In this document: one piece after another, positions 43,385 to 52,602 of the stretch | Layout: each line of letters starts with the position of its first letter | Position numbering within the stretch: position 1 is the first letter of the stretch | Origin: Ignavibacteria bacterium UBA2360 | GTDB lineage: Bacteria > Bacteroidota > Ignavibacteria > Tepidaquicellales > OLB5 | DNA: 64,000 nucleotides | Reading direction: 5' to 3' | Assembly (NCBI GenBank): GCA_002344125.1 | Contig: DDTQ01000011.1 | Span: forward strand, 186,001 to 250,000 | Notes under the pieces: model-generated | Told to the model about the DNA's origin: nothing | Databases searched by the model: none | The model's input: only the letters and a program-made list of their open reading frames with translations | Translations under genes and position numbers: made by a program

Positions 43385-44026
43385 ATGAATGATGCTGCTA
43401 TTACAGCAAAGAAATATTTCCCGGCTTCAAATATAAAAAGTGTGGAATATGTTTCACCTGTATTCGCGAGAAAATATAAAATAGCTGTTTTTACACCTTT
43501 AAAAAATGCAGATGAACTGACTTTTAAAATGTCCGCTGCCGGCGCGGGAAATATAGGGAAATATTCTATGTGTTCATTCAGAACCGAAGGCACAGGAACA
43601 TTCAGGGGCTCATCATCATCAAAACCCTTTGCCGGAAAAAAAGGCAGATTTGAAATGGTTGAAGAAGTAAGACTTGAAATGATATGCGAACAAAACGATC
43701 TTGAAAAGGTAATTAACACGGTTTACGCAATTCACCCCTACGAAGAACCGGTTTGCGAGATATATCCTGTTATTGTTAGAGATACAAAAGTGAATAAGAA
43801 TACAGCGCTCATTCATTTTAAAAGGCCCTTAAGCGTAAAGGATTTTCTGAAAAAGGCGGGTCCTAAAATAACTGCTGAACCGTTGCCGGCAAAATTTTTG
43901 AAAACTTCAGTTCACCGCGCATTAATAGATCTGACCGGCAAAACTGAATATGAGATAAAACCCTTAAGAACCAAAACACTTGTAATAAGAAAAAATAATA
44001 ATATAATTAATTTCGAAGTAATATGA
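43385..44026 (+). CDS. NIF3/YqfO-like (CutA/PII-fold) domain protein
   Basis: 213 residues. The segment IAVFTPLKNADELTFKMSAAGAGNIGKYSMCSFRTEGTGTFRG then LEKVINTVYAIHPYEEPVCEIYPV is the inserted PII-like domain of YqfO/NIF3 proteins. The dinuclear-metal NIF3 catalytic parts are missing; the remaining 90 residues (KNTALIHFKRPLSVKDFLKKAG) look like part of that fold. Its stop overlaps the start of the zinc-ribbon gene (ATGA), so they are translationally coupled. Full-length NIF3 next to a zinc-ribbon gene is common in other phyla. Confidence 0.75.
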   Translation: MNDAAITAKKYFPASNIKSVEYVSPVFARKYKIAVFTPLKNADELTFKMSAAGAGNIGKYSMCSFRTEGTGTFRGSSSSKPFAGKKGRFEMVEEVRLEMICEQNDLEKVINTVYAIHPYEEPVCEIYPVIVRDTKVNKNTALIHFKRPLSVKDFLKKAGPKITAEPLPAKFLKTSVHRALIDLTGKTEYEIKPLRTKTLVIRKNNNIINFEVI

Positions 44027-44754
44027 GTATGAAAGAAAGAATTCTGCAGCTTTACAAACTTAACCGCATTGATAGGGAACTGCACGAACTTATCAGTCTT
44101 CGCGGAGATATCCCGGCAAAGATAGAGGACCTGAGCTCCGAAAAAAACCAGCATGATGAGCGCGCTAACGCGCTTCGCGCTGAACTTGACGCTATTGTTT
44201 CCGCAGAGAGCAATGTGCAGACAGAAAACGACCATTTGCTGGAAAAGATAGAAAAAAATGATGAAATGCTTCGCAGCGGCGCAGTAAAATCCAACAAAGA
44301 GTATGACGCGCTTGCAAAAGAAATTGAGGACGCTACCAATAAGATAAAAGATAACGAAAAGGCCGCAAAGGAAGATAATTCCGCGAGAAAGGCCGCCATT
44401 GAGAACGAACTGGTATTGATAGCGGGTCAGCTGGAAGAAGTAAATGTTGAACTTGACCAAAATCTTAAAGAGCTTGAAGAGCTGACAAAGCAAACCGGTG
44501 AAGAAGAAACGGATCTGAACGCGCAGCGGGAAGAAATTATTAAGAGTATTGATCCCGAAGATCTGGCTTATTATGAAAGGATAAGCAGCGTAAAATACGG
44601 CGAAGCCGTTGCTGTTGTAAGGAAAGGTTCATGCCTGGGCTGTTACAGCTCAATTCCCCCGCAGAAAGCGATTGAGATACGCACAGCGGATAAATTCTAC
44701 TCATGTGAATCGTGCGGCAGGATATTAATTGCAGAAGAAATAATTACCGCTTAA
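44023..44754 (+). CDS. Coiled-coil C4 zinc-ribbon protein (DUF164/HP0958 family)
   Basis: 243 residues. A long antiparallel coiled coil (about 1-185) is followed by a C4 zinc ribbon: GSCLGCYSSIPPQKAIEI and YSCESCGRILI. Members have been tied to RNA or protein handling; the exact role here is unknown. It is coupled to the upstream gene, and RNase HI starts 3 nt downstream. Confidence 0.85.
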   Translation: MSMKERILQLYKLNRIDRELHELISLRGDIPAKIEDLSSEKNQHDERANALRAELDAIVSAESNVQTENDHLLEKIEKNDEMLRSGAVKSNKEYDALAKEIEDATNKIKDNEKAAKEDNSARKAAIENELVLIAGQLEEVNVELDQNLKELEELTKQTGEEETDLNAQREEIIKSIDPEDLAYYERISSVKYGEAVAVVRKGSCLGCYSSIPPQKAIEIRTADKFYSCESCGRILIAEEIITA

Positions 44755-44757
44755 TTA

Positions 44758-45183
44758 TTGGCAAGAGTTAAAGTTTACACCGATGGTGCCGCGCGCGGCA
44801 ATCCCGGCGAAGCCGGTATTGGGATCGTGATTTACGATGAGAATGAAAACATCATTAAAACCTGGAATGAGTACATTGGCAAAGCTACCAACAACCAGGC
44901 GGAATACCTCGCGTTAATAAAGAGTCTGGATTTACTTAAAGAGTTAAAAGAATCCGTACAGATTGATCTAATTGAATTCTTCGCTGATAGTGAGTTGATG
45001 GTTAAACAGCTCAGGCTGGAATACAAAGTCAAGGATGAGGGTCTGAAAACATTATTTAAGAAATTTAATGTTTTAATGAACGATCTAAAGATACCCTATA
45101 AGATAAATCATATAGAAAGAAAGCTGAACAAAGAAGCTGATAAACTGGCGAATATGGGCATAGATAATAAAAACAGTCTGTAA
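44758..45183 (+). CDS. Ribonuclease HI family protein
   Basis: 141 residues starting with TTG at 44758, 3 nt after the zinc-ribbon stop; no ATG is available near the N-terminus. Removes RNA from RNA-DNA hybrids. The four catalytic acids are present: Asp9 (KVYTDGAARGNPG), Glu49 (NNQAEYLAL), Asp77 (FADSELMVKQL), Asp128 (NKEADKLAN). It is a short form without the N-terminal hybrid-binding domain. rnpB follows downstream. Confidence 0.88.
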   Translation: MARVKVYTDGAARGNPGEAGIGIVIYDENENIIKTWNEYIGKATNNQAEYLALIKSLDLLKELKESVQIDLIEFFADSELMVKQLRLEYKVKDEGLKTLFKKFNVLMNDLKIPYKINHIERKLNKEADKLANMGIDNKNSL

Positions 45184-45268
45184 CAGGTAATTTAGACCGG
45201 CTCAATTGTTTTCCCTCACAAATGGAACTTAAAATCATTATTTTGGCTTTCAGATACTTAATATAAAA

Positions 45269-45651
45269 GGAAAGCTCAGGCAGCCGCTTCCAATGTAACA
45301 GTTGGGAGAGGAAAGTCCGGACACTCAAGGGCAATGTACCGTGTGAAAGCGCGGGTACAGCGGGGCAAACCCGCTGTAACGGATCAGTATCACAGAAAAT
45401 ATACTACCTTTTTGGGGGCTTGCCCCCGAAATGGAAAAGGTGAAAAGGCGGTGTAAGAGACCACCGTGCATTCAGTAATGAATGCTGCAAGATAAACCCT
45501 GCAGGAGTGCAAGGCCGCGTAAAGTATCACTCTTGGGCTGCCCGCCTGAATCCGCATTTATTGCGGTGTGATACAGGGTAGGCTGCATCAGATAAATGGC
45601 TGTCCAAGCCCCTTTCAGGGGCGGGTACAGGATCCGGCTTATGAGCTTTCC
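45269..45651 (+). ncRNA. rnpB: RNase P RNA (bacterial type A-like)
   Basis: About 383 nt. The ends pair perfectly to form P1 (GGAAAGCTCA at 45269 with TGAGCTTTCC at 45642). The conserved 5' core GAGAGGAAAGTCCGGAC (near 45305) and 3' core ACAGGATCCGGCTTA (near 45626) are present, along with AGATAAATGGCTG. A GC-rich hairpin (GGGGGCTTGCCCCC) near 45413 is a peripheral helix. The RNA cleaves 5' leaders from pre-tRNAs. It lies between RNase HI and a T9SS gene. Confidence 0.92.
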
Positions 45652-45723
45652 GTTTATTATTTGCTTGCAAATTCTCTCTTTGTTACCTATTTTTGTTTAG
45701 CAAACGGAAAGGACTTTATACCT

Positions 45724-46629
45724 ATGAAAAAGTCTAAAATAATAATATTTACCCTGCTTCTTATCACATGTAATATTTCTTCACAAATTTTTTTGGAAGA
45801 CGAAAATTTTTCTGATAAAGATTATCCCCTGGAGATCTTAAGCGAAGGATTTAATACGCCGGCATTTCCGCCGCATGGCTGGTCGTCACAAATTATTGCA
45901 GGAACATATAATTGGGCACAAGCTTCCAGCGGCGCTTATTGCAATACTTACCGTTCAGCTTTCATTCCATTTAATGTCGCACCCAGCGGACAGGTGGCAA
46001 GACTTATTTCCCCTATATTCATTCCAACATCAACCGGCAGAGATTCATTGATATTTTCCGAGGCTTACTGTCAGAAACCGGGGGTAACTGAATCTCTTGA
46101 GATATTTATATCAACAAATTCAGGTTCAACCTGGCAATTATTCAGTTCATTTAACAGCACTTCGTTAATGACAGCGCCGGCAACATCTACATATTTTACA
46201 CCTACCTGCAATCAATGGCAGAACAAAAGTATATACCTGCCATTGAATACAAACAGAATATGCTTCCAGGCGGCGGGCGGTAACGGAAACAATCTCTATA
46301 TAGATGAGGTTTTGGTGAAATCCTCCCTTCTCTCGGGAGTTCCGCAGTATTCCACCGAAGTACCCGCGGATTTCAAATTACATAACAATTTTCCGAACCC
46401 GTTTAATCCAACAACAAGTATTCGTTTCGATATAACCGAAAGAACAAACGTAAAAATTGTTATTTATAACGCTGCCGGTAAAGAAATAAATGTTCTGGTT
46501 GATAGTGAATTGGGCGCGGGTAAGTATGAAACTTCATTTACTGCGTTAGATCTTTCAAGCGGGATATATTTCTACAGGATTATAACTGATAATTTTACAG
46601 ATACAAAAAAAATGATCCTGGTAAAATAA
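45724..46629 (+). CDS. T9SS-exported protein with a jelly-roll-like domain
   Basis: 301 residues from ATG 45724; a longer frame upstream runs through rnpB and is rejected. Signal peptide MKKSKIIIFTLLLITCNISS. Residues about 45-205 (EGFNTPAFPPHGWSSQI ... SPIFIPTSTGRDSLIFSEAYCQ ... LYIDEVLVKSS) match the MAM/choice-of-anchor-like jelly-roll seen in Bacteroidota secreted proteins. The C-terminus is a T9SS sorting domain (NFPNPFNPTTSIRFDI ... SGIYFYRI ... KKMILVK). Confidence 0.78.
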   Translation: MKKSKIIIFTLLLITCNISSQIFLEDENFSDKDYPLEILSEGFNTPAFPPHGWSSQIIAGTYNWAQASSGAYCNTYRSAFIPFNVAPSGQVARLISPIFIPTSTGRDSLIFSEAYCQKPGVTESLEIFISTNSGSTWQLFSSFNSTSLMTAPATSTYFTPTCNQWQNKSIYLPLNTNRICFQAAGGNGNNLYIDEVLVKSSLLSGVPQYSTEVPADFKLHNNFPNPFNPTTSIRFDITERTNVKIVIYNAAGKEINVLVDSELGAGKYETSFTALDLSSGIYFYRIITDNFTDTKKMILVK

Positions 46630-46656
46630 GTTCCGGAATAAGAGCTTTTTTTCAGG

Positions 46657-48669
46657 CTAATGTTTTTTTTCTGAATTTATATCATTCAGCAGTTTAAGCG
46701 CAAACTGGTTACCGGGTTCTGCGGCTAATATTTGTTCGCAATACATCCGGGCGGATTCCAAATTTCCTTTCTTATAATTCAGGTAAGCAGCCGTTAAGTA
46801 CGCATCCAGAGATTTTGGTCTTAGCTCCATTACTGTGTTCATTAATTCATCAGCCTTTACAAGGTCGCCTTTTTTCATGTAATACCTTGCCAGGTTTATC
46901 CTGTAAGTTATATTTACAGGATCCTTTTCCAGTACTTTTAATTCAAGGGACCTGGCTTCCTGTTCTCTTTCCATTTCATAATAAATAAGAGATAAAAGTC
47001 CGTAGCACTCATTGTTAAAATAGTGATTGTTAATTATACCTTCCACTTGTTTTGCTGCCTGGTTCAACAGGTTCATTTTGGTTTCCTTTGGCATAGATTC
47101 ACTTGAAAATACCTGCCTGTAAACTGTATAAGCAAGTGAGTACTTATAATCGGTGTAGTAATCATTCAAAGCAATTGCAGTATTCATATTATACACCGCT
47201 TCGGCAAACTTACCTTCTTTAATTAAAGTATTACCTGTTTTAAAGAACTTGTCTGCTTTCATGTCATTTATCCGGCTGTAGATGTTGTATGTACACACCA
47301 GGATCACCGGTATCGCTGCAGCCGCGATCAGCTTAGAACTGAGACTGATCTCTTTGGTTCTGCTTTTATCGGCGGCTTTTAAAGCCGCCAGAAAAACAAA
47401 AAAGTAAAGCAGTATAGAAATGTCATCAAAATTCGTCAATCCATATACAAAATATCCGGTAATAAAAACAAGAAAAGCAGTAAATGTAATTTTTTCCTCT
47501 GCTGCATTATCACTGAAGATATTCTTAAGACAGCATCTGATAGCCTGGATAAAAATACTTAAATAGGCCAACAAACCAATTACACCCATAGAATAAAGCA
47601 TGTATAAAAAATTATTGTGAGGGTGATCAAAATAACCTGTGCGTTCAAGAATTCTGAGCCTGCCGGAGTAAAACTCCTCAAAAGCCGATGAAAAGAGCGC
47701 AATCCCGGTGCCGAATACGGGGTACTTATAGAATATATTGAATGATTCCTGCCACAACAAGAGCCTGGGATTATCAGAAAAACTGAGTATGCTTATCACC
47801 CTGCCTGTCAAAAAACTTTGCGGAAAGATCAGCATGTAAAGCACCAAGATCATCAAAGCCGCTCCGGCTATATACAGTACATTTTTGAAAGTTTTATTAC
47901 TTTTCAAATACTCCTTAAGGTTCCCTGGCCTGTTTTTATCAAAAAATATAAATACAGCCATAACCACAATTTCCGCGGCAACAGCAATATAAGCGGATCT
48001 TGTACCTGATAAAACAATTCCCGCCAGTATAACCGCCGGAAAAATTATCCTTATAAATTTGTTATTTTTACATGAAGTATTAAGTGCCGAAAATGGGAAA
48101 ATTAAAACTAAAAAGCCCCCAAGGAATACTGCATTACCCAATGTTGAAACGGGCCTATCCAGAGCCGGGGACTGCATCCCAAAGGGATCAAGACCTGATA
48201 TCTGTAATATTGAATACACCGATACAGCTATTGCCGTTAATTCTGCCGTTAAGAACAATGTTACAAAGCGTCTTTTATCCTGAAGTATTCCGGATAGCAG
48301 AAAATATATAACCACTAAATACAAAAAAGTATTTAAGCCAATCTGCCTTTGATACTGACCGAAAAAACTAGTCCGGGGAGAAATAGAAAAAATCGTTGAA
48401 AGGATTGCGGCTGCGGCAAAAAATAATACGGGGATATCAATAAGGCGGTTCGTATATAGTGTAAATTTATTTCCGCTTTTCAGATTCTCTTCAAGTGATA
48501 TAACCAGGCTGAATATTACAAACAGCGAACCTAATATTACAAAGGCGCCCATCTTAACAAGATCAACAGGGTTTTCAAAGTACATGGTGATTGCAAGTGG
48601 TACTGTTACTAACAGCAGTGTAAAAAAATAAAAAGGTATATAAGTTAAATTACCTGGGCGGGTGTTCAT
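46657..48669 (-). CDS. O-antigen ligase-like (Wzy_C) membrane protein with TPR tail
   Basis: 670 residues. About 11-12 transmembrane helices in the first 440 residues, with a large periplasmic loop containing YPVFGTGIALFSSAFEEFYSGRL and DHPHNNFLYMLYSMGVIGLLAY, typical of the ligase/polymerase family. Residues about 470-660 hold TPR repeats (GKFAEAVYNMNTAIALNDYY, GDLVKADELMNTVMELRPKSLDAY). Either O-antigen ligation or polymerisation is possible. Its start overlaps the end of the mscS-like gene by 20 nt. Confidence 0.8.
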   Translation of the reverse strand: MNTRPGNLTYIPFYFFTLLLVTVPLAITMYFENPVDLVKMGAFVILGSLFVIFSLVISLEENLKSGNKFTLYTNRLIDIPVLFFAAAAILSTIFSISPRTSFFGQYQRQIGLNTFLYLVVIYFLLSGILQDKRRFVTLFLTAELTAIAVSVYSILQISGLDPFGMQSPALDRPVSTLGNAVFLGGFLVLIFPFSALNTSCKNNKFIRIIFPAVILAGIVLSGTRSAYIAVAAEIVVMAVFIFFDKNRPGNLKEYLKSNKTFKNVLYIAGAALMILVLYMLIFPQSFLTGRVISILSFSDNPRLLLWQESFNIFYKYPVFGTGIALFSSAFEEFYSGRLRILERTGYFDHPHNNFLYMLYSMGVIGLLAYLSIFIQAIRCCLKNIFSDNAAEEKITFTAFLVFITGYFVYGLTNFDDISILLYFFVFLAALKAADKSRTKEISLSSKLIAAAAIPVILVCTYNIYSRINDMKADKFFKTGNTLIKEGKFAEAVYNMNTAIALNDYYTDYKYSLAYTVYRQVFSSESMPKETKMNLLNQAAKQVEGIINNHYFNNECYGLLSLIYYEMEREQEARSLELKVLEKDPVNITYRINLARYYMKKGDLVKADELMNTVMELRPKSLDAYLTAAYLNYKKGNLESARMYCEQILAAEPGNQFALKLLNDINSEKKH

Positions 48670-49480
48670 TTGGCTTTTTCAGGTTTACATCCATCTGCGG
48701 GAATGGTATTGAGATCCCTTTCTTATCGAATTCATACTTAACTGCTTCATTCATGAAAAATGTCAGGTCAACAATATCAGCGTTGCTTACCCATACTCTT
48801 GATTCAATGTTTACTGAGCTTGCTCCAAGCTCTTTAACACCTATGACGGGGGCAGGATCCTTTAGGATCTTATCGTTGGAATTAATGACATTCAATATAA
48901 TTTCTTTCGCGAAATTTATATCATCAGCGTATGAAATTGAAAAAACCGTGTCTATTCTTCTTGTGGGAGCAAGCGAGTAATTTACAATTGTACCCGTTGA
49001 AAGGGGTCCGTTTGGAATGAAAACGACTTTATTATCAAGTGTGTTTATGACCGTATTGAATATCCGCAGCTCCATTACGGTACCTTTATGCCCCTGTGCT
49101 TCGATAAAATTTCCTTTGCTGAACGGCTTGTAGATAAGCAGCAGAACTCCGCCTGCAAAATGCTGCAATGAACCTGACATGGCCATCCCGATCGAAATAC
49201 CAACCGCGCCAAGAAGCGCTATAAAGGATGTCATTTCTATGCCAATCATGCCCATTACGCTGATAACCAGCAGGATCTTCAGTACTATGGAAACCAGGGT
49301 TTTGAAAAATGGACGAAGTGATTCATCCACTTTTCTTGATTCCATTACCCGGTTCATGAACTTGATAAGCAGCTTAATAAGATACAATCCTATTACAAGC
49401 GTAACTAACGCAAGCGCAAGCTTCGGCAGGTATTCAATTACCTGTTTGGTAATAAGTTCTATGGTTTGTTTATCAAACAT
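48650..49480 (-). CDS. Small-conductance mechanosensitive channel (MscS family)
   Basis: 276 residues. Three transmembrane helices, with the pore-lining TM3 as AVGISIGMAMSGSLQHFAGGVLLLIYKPF, then the beta domain (GNFIEAQGHKGTVMELRIFNTVINTLDNKVVFIPNGPL) and a C-terminal alpha/beta domain. Releases solutes upon hypo-osmotic shock. E. coli MscS is of similar length (286). Member of the minus-strand envelope gene run. Confidence 0.9.
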   Translation of the reverse strand: MFDKQTIELITKQVIEYLPKLALALVTLVIGLYLIKLLIKFMNRVMESRKVDESLRPFFKTLVSIVLKILLVISVMGMIGIEMTSFIALLGAVGISIGMAMSGSLQHFAGGVLLLIYKPFSKGNFIEAQGHKGTVMELRIFNTVINTLDNKVVFIPNGPLSTGTIVNYSLAPTRRIDTVFSISYADDINFAKEIILNVINSNDKILKDPAPVIGVKELGASSVNIESRVWVSNADIVDLTFFMNEAVKYEFDKKGISIPFPQMDVNLKKPNEHPPR

Positions 49481-49484
49481 CAGG

Positions 49485-49940
49485 TTATCTCATTTTCTGC
49501 ATATAGAAATCAACTTTTTTGGTTTTACCGTCTTTTCCGGGCCCTTCTATTATTGCATGTAAATTACCCTCTTCTAAAAGATAGGTTATTTTTTGCGGAA
49601 AGTCATGCAATGGATTTTCAAACACCGCGCTTGTATCACTAACAGCAGTGAGTTTGAATTTAACCGGTTCCGGGTTGTGGGATACATCGGCAACGTAATA
49701 AATGCCTTCAGCGGTATTTTCAATTTTCAATTTTTCACTGAAGATCGTTCTGCCATCTTTCACTGTTTTTGAGCCGCCTTCAAAAAGGTCATCGCTTATA
49801 ACTTTCCATTCCTCATAACTTGTAGTCTCTCCTGAAGCCGAAACCCAGCTGTCGGCTATCCACAAAAGTTTCTGCATTTCAGTTTTTTCCTGTGCCATAA
49901 GATGAAAACATAAAATTACAATTATTGTTAAGTATTTCAT
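49485..49940 (-). CDS. DUF6265-type secreted protein
   Basis: 151 residues from ATG 49940 with a signal peptide MKYLTIIVILCFHLMAQ; a start at 49961 adds seven residues. The body (LLWIADSWVSASGETTSYEEWKVISDDLFEGGSKTV ... FENPLHDFPQKITYLLEEG) matches the small calycin-like DUF6265 family. Function unknown. Lies in the envelope operon just upstream of mscS. Confidence 0.7.
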   Translation of the reverse strand: MKYLTIIVILCFHLMAQEKTEMQKLLWIADSWVSASGETTSYEEWKVISDDLFEGGSKTVKDGRTIFSEKLKIENTAEGIYYVADVSHNPEPVKFKLTAVSDTSAVFENPLHDFPQKITYLLEEGNLHAIIEGPGKDGKTKKVDFYMQKMR

Positions 49941-49963
49941 AATTCCGGTTAATGTTAACAAAA

Positions 49964-51091
49964 TTACGGATTATTAATGATTCTTTCTATTGAGGAATAA
50001 ATTGCTTCTGCGCTTATATCATGCATACATTTGGCTCCATAAACGGCGCCCTGAGGAATAACCCCCCGGCATTTGCCGGCGCTGCACGCACTGCAATCAA
50101 CAGCAGATTGAACTATTGCGTGAAAATCTTCATTTTCATATATCTTCCACATTATATCGTCATATTTTTCCAGCAGCCCAACTGTTTTAACACCTACTGC
50201 AGCCGCAAGGTGCCTGGGACCCGAATTATGTACAAGCGCTGCATCCCCTTGCTTAAAGATCGCGGCAAGCTGGCCGATAGTAACGGTTTGTATATAATTG
50301 ATATAACCCGTATAAATTTTTCTAAAAGCATTTACATATTCTTCATCATACTCACTGTAAGTTAAAAGTAAATTACAACTCCTGTTTTTTTCCATCTGCA
50401 AAAGTACGCCGGCTAATTTTTCCGGCGGAATCTGCCTATCCTTATCGCTTGCGCCGGGGTGGATGATCAGTAATTTTTTCTCTTTATCAAACTTAAGATC
50501 CGAAATTAATTTTGCAGCAGTCTGCAGGTTTCCCTGGGGTATCTGATAGCGGGTTTTGCTATCCTGTGATGTTATCCCCAGCGGCTTCAATAAGCCGCAG
50601 AAATAATTCAAAACTCCGGAGTCACTTCTCTTAATCGCAGGTTTATCCGTCAACAAATAATTAAATGGCTGGTCTTGCTCACCTATCCGCCGCTTGATAC
50701 CGGCGAAAAATGACCACAATATAAACCTGTTTTGAGGGAACGTAGAAATAGCCGCGTCAAATTTTTGAGCTCTCAGGTATTTAACACACTTCCATTCAGC
50801 CTTGAGCCTCGCAATTCCTTTAAGGCTTCGCATTGATTTGCGGTCAAGCTCAAGCAATTCATCAACATCAGGGTTACCCCTGAAAACCTCCGCAGTTCCT
50901 TCAAATTTGCTTTTTTCTATGTAAGGGGTAACAGGTTCATTTACATTAATATACTTTCTCCGGTGAAAAAGGAGTATAGTTACTTTTGCACCGGGCAATG
51001 AGCGTTTCGCGGCCCTTAGAGCAGGAGTTAAAACAATAGAATCTCCCATCTGGCCTTCAGCCAGAAAAAGTATTTTTTTGATCTCCTGCAA
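49964..51091 (-). CDS. Glycosyltransferase family 9 (heptosyltransferase-like)
   Basis: 375 residues. Two Rossmann halves: ILFLAEGQMGDSIVLTPALRAAKRSLPGAKVTILLFHRR and LLIIHPGASDKDRQIPPEKLAGVLLQ, then ALVHNSGPRHLAAAVGVKTVGLL. The family transfers heptose or similar sugars to LPS core. Unusually, the C-terminal part has a Cys-rich patch (AVDCSACSAGKCRGVIPQGA and KCMHD), seen in some GT9 members. It sits with manC and the ligase gene, supporting LPS/polysaccharide work. Confidence 0.82.
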   Translation of the reverse strand: MQEIKKILFLAEGQMGDSIVLTPALRAAKRSLPGAKVTILLFHRRKYINVNEPVTPYIEKSKFEGTAEVFRGNPDVDELLELDRKSMRSLKGIARLKAEWKCVKYLRAQKFDAAISTFPQNRFILWSFFAGIKRRIGEQDQPFNYLLTDKPAIKRSDSGVLNYFCGLLKPLGITSQDSKTRYQIPQGNLQTAAKLISDLKFDKEKKLLIIHPGASDKDRQIPPEKLAGVLLQMEKNRSCNLLLTYSEYDEEYVNAFRKIYTGYINYIQTVTIGQLAAIFKQGDAALVHNSGPRHLAAAVGVKTVGLLEKYDDIMWKIYENEDFHAIVQSAVDCSACSAGKCRGVIPQGAVYGAKCMHDISAEAIYSSIERIINNP

Positions 51092-51102
51092 TATTGGTTA
51101 AT

Positions 51103-51501
51103 TTAGTGCTGGCAGACTTCTGTTAAAACGCCGCCAATAGATTTTGGATTAACAAACGCTATCAGCATATTATCAGATCCTACACGCGGCTCTTTATTTA
51201 TTAGTTCAAAGCCCTCACTATCCAGTCTTTTAAGATCTGTTTTCACATCGTCTGATTCATAAGCAATGTGGTGAATTCCTTCGCCGCGTTTTTCTATGAA
51301 TTTTGAAATTGGTGAATCAGCTGATGTACCTTCCAGTAATTCAATGGTAGATTCGCCAATTGTAAACTTTACAACATTAACTTTCTGCTCAGCAACAAAT
51401 TCCATTTCCGAAGGCTCTGACTGAAGGAGTTTCCTGTATGTTTCGGATGCTGATTTAAGGTCTCTTACTGCAATGCCAAGATGCGATATTTTGTTTATCA
51501 T
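51103..51501 (-). CDS. mce: Methylmalonyl-CoA epimerase
   Basis: 132 residues, VOC fold. Interconverts (R)- and (S)-methylmalonyl-CoA in propionate metabolism. Metal-ligand context: ISHLGIAVRDLKSASETY, EGIHHIAYESDDVKTDL, GVLTEVCQH. The start overlaps the stop of manC (ATGA), which suggests cotranscription without an obvious functional link. Mutase genes are not in the window. Confidence 0.88.
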   Translation of the reverse strand: MINKISHLGIAVRDLKSASETYRKLLQSEPSEMEFVAEQKVNVVKFTIGESTIELLEGTSADSPISKFIEKRGEGIHHIAYESDDVKTDLKRLDSEGFELINKEPRVGSDNMLIAFVNPKSIGGVLTEVCQH

Positions 51502-52586
51502 ATATAATCGCTTAATCCCTTTCTTTTTAAGTAGTCAACTATCTCCTTAACTTCCTGCGACCTGTCTTTTTTACAGATAAGCAGTCCGTCTTTAGTATCA
51601 ATTATTATCAGGTCATCAACCCCGATAACACCCACAAATCCCTTGGGAGACATTATGAGATTATTGCGGGAATCTTTTATAAAACTATCTCCAATAACTG
51701 AATTATTGTTCTTATCCTTGTTTCTTAGTCTTGAAACTTCATCCCAACTGCCAAGATCGCTCCATTTAAGATCGGCTTTGATCACATAAACATTCTTGGC
51801 TTTTTCCATGATACCATAATCGATGGAAATACCTTTAATTTCCGCGAAGACCTGTTCAAGAACACTCTCGTATTTTTGGGTATGAATGGATTTTTCTATT
51901 TTAAGAAGCTGGTGATGCAAATCAGGCAGAAGTTCACTCATCTGTTTAAGCATAGTATCGGCCCTGAAAATGAACATTCCGGAATTCCATAAAAAATCTC
52001 CGCTTTCCAGAAAAACTTTCGCAACATCAAGCGAGGGTTTTTCGGCGAATGTTTTAACCCTGTAGATATTCACATCGCTCTTTTCGGCTTTAAAAAAAGC
52101 GTCTTCGATAAATTGAATATACCCATAGCCCGTCTCGGGGTGAGTTGGCACTATACCAAGTGTGACAATTGAATCGTTTTCTTCAACAAATTTCAGGCCT
52201 GTATTCACAACTTTAGTGAATTCATCAACATTTTCAATAAGATGATCTGCGGGAACAACGAACATTTTGGCTTTTTCATCGTATTGCTTTAATATAGTTG
52301 AGGCAAGCCCTATACAGGGCGCGGTATTTCTGCCAATTGGTTCACCTATAATATTTTCCTTGGGAATTCTGGGCAGCTGCTTTTTTACCAGATCGATATA
52401 CTGCTTGTTGGTAATAATAAACACCTGCTCTATTGGAACAATATCCTTCAGCCTTTTTATTGTCAGCTGAAGCATTGTATCGCTTGAGTTTGCAATCGGG
52501 AGGAACTGCTTGGGAAGTTTTGATGTGCCATACGGCCAGAACCTGGCTCCCACACCCCCTGCCATAACTATTGCGTATGATTTCAT
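51498..52586 (-). CDS. manC: Mannose-1-phosphate guanylyltransferase
   Basis: 362 residues. Makes GDP-mannose from mannose-1-phosphate and GTP. Motifs: VMAGGVGARFWPYGTSKLPKQFLPI at the nucleotide site, FVVPADHLI, VKTFAEKPSLDVAKVFLESGDFLWNSGMFIF. It is the pyrophosphorylase alone, without the C-terminal isomerase domain of ManA/ManC fusions. Supplies mannose or derivatives for envelope polysaccharides. Confidence 0.9.
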   Translation of the reverse strand: MKSYAIVMAGGVGARFWPYGTSKLPKQFLPIANSSDTMLQLTIKRLKDIVPIEQVFIITNKQYIDLVKKQLPRIPKENIIGEPIGRNTAPCIGLASTILKQYDEKAKMFVVPADHLIENVDEFTKVVNTGLKFVEENDSIVTLGIVPTHPETGYGYIQFIEDAFFKAEKSDVNIYRVKTFAEKPSLDVAKVFLESGDFLWNSGMFIFRADTMLKQMSELLPDLHHQLLKIEKSIHTQKYESVLEQVFAEIKGISIDYGIMEKAKNVYVIKADLKWSDLGSWDEVSRLRNKDKNNNSVIGDSFIKDSRNNLIMSPKGFVGVIGVDDLIIIDTKDGLLICKKDRSQEVKEIVDYLKRKGLSDYI

Positions 52587-52602
52587 TTCTGTAACTTACT
52601 TT

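Noticed and set aside
43912..44493. 193-residue hydrophobic minus-strand frame
   Set aside because: It is antisense to the coiled-coil protein; its apparent hydrophobicity is the mirror of charged coiled-coil codons.
45065..45334. Minus-strand open frame over RNase HI and rnpB
   Set aside because: It overlaps two well-supported genes and has no domain character.
45568..45723. Longer N-terminus for the T9SS gene at 45724
   Set aside because: It runs through the 3' end of rnpB and destroys the signal peptide position; ATG 45724 starts a clean signal peptide.
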